Below are positions 14,201-14,237 of a stretch of 14,237 bases of DNA, piece by piece. Within the stretch, counting starts at the first letter, position 1. Each line of letters begins with the position of its first letter. The position numbers and the translations under genes are program-made. The stretch is from G020353115 sp964389685 (GTDB taxonomy: Bacteria > Bacteroidota > Bacteroidia > Bacteroidales > VadinHA17), in contig CAYMFM010000092.1 of assembly GCA_964389685.1 (NCBI GenBank), forward strand, positions 1-14,237, given 5' to 3'. The notes under the pieces are model-generated. The model had not been told where the DNA came from. It did not search any database and worked only from the letters and a program-made list of their open reading frames with translations.

Positions 14201-14237
14201 TTTCCACATGCTCTATTTAACATAATATTAATTATGG

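Overview
This window looks like ordinary chromosomal core sequence from a member of the Bacteroidetes (Bacteroidota), most likely Bacteroidales or a relative. The signs are: promoters of the Bacteroidetes type (TTTG, about 20 bases, TAnnTTTG); start codons preceded by A/T-rich leaders without a Shine-Dalgarno sequence; the order cinA, rpmB, rpmG, DUF4295, ftsY, rimO; and a small protein family (DUF4295) restricted to this phylum. The species cannot be named from the sequence alone.

Layout. 1-1257 (+) encodes CinA. 1258-1383 carries a short heptamer repeat and a strong promoter for a tight ribosomal operon: bL28, bL33 and a 53-residue DUF4295 protein, the probable Bacteroidetes-specific ribosomal protein bL38. 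A perfect hairpin terminator closes this operon and overlaps the -7 element of the next promoter, which drives ftsY (signal recognition particle receptor) and rimO (methylthiolation of ribosomal protein uS12). This half of the window is therefore about making ribosomes and targeting proteins to the membrane.

4382-4715 is a 334-bp gap between convergent genes. It is packed with small repeats: heptamer tandem repeats that begin inside the rimO stop codon, decamer duplications, a small GC hairpin, a 61-nt element that folds on paper into a three-way junction with no unpaired junction bases, and a bidirectional terminator. It is the least explained part of the window.

4716-10187 (-) holds an oxidative-stress block. 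Reading in the direction of transcription it is clpC, katA (catalase), bacterioferritin and a Prx6-type peroxiredoxin. The last three are 17-25 bp apart and form a likely operon that removes peroxide and stores iron. ClpC, an AAA+ unfoldase, lies upstream on the same strand and is divergent from gyrA.

10411-14163 (+) encodes DNA gyrase subunit A and an exported TPR protein with its own consensus promoter and terminator. No CRISPR array, rRNA, tRNA, transposase, phage gene or toxin-antitoxin pair was recognised. I found no convincing new multi-gene system. The points worth a second look are the repeats and structures between the genes, and the small ribosomal-protein candidate.
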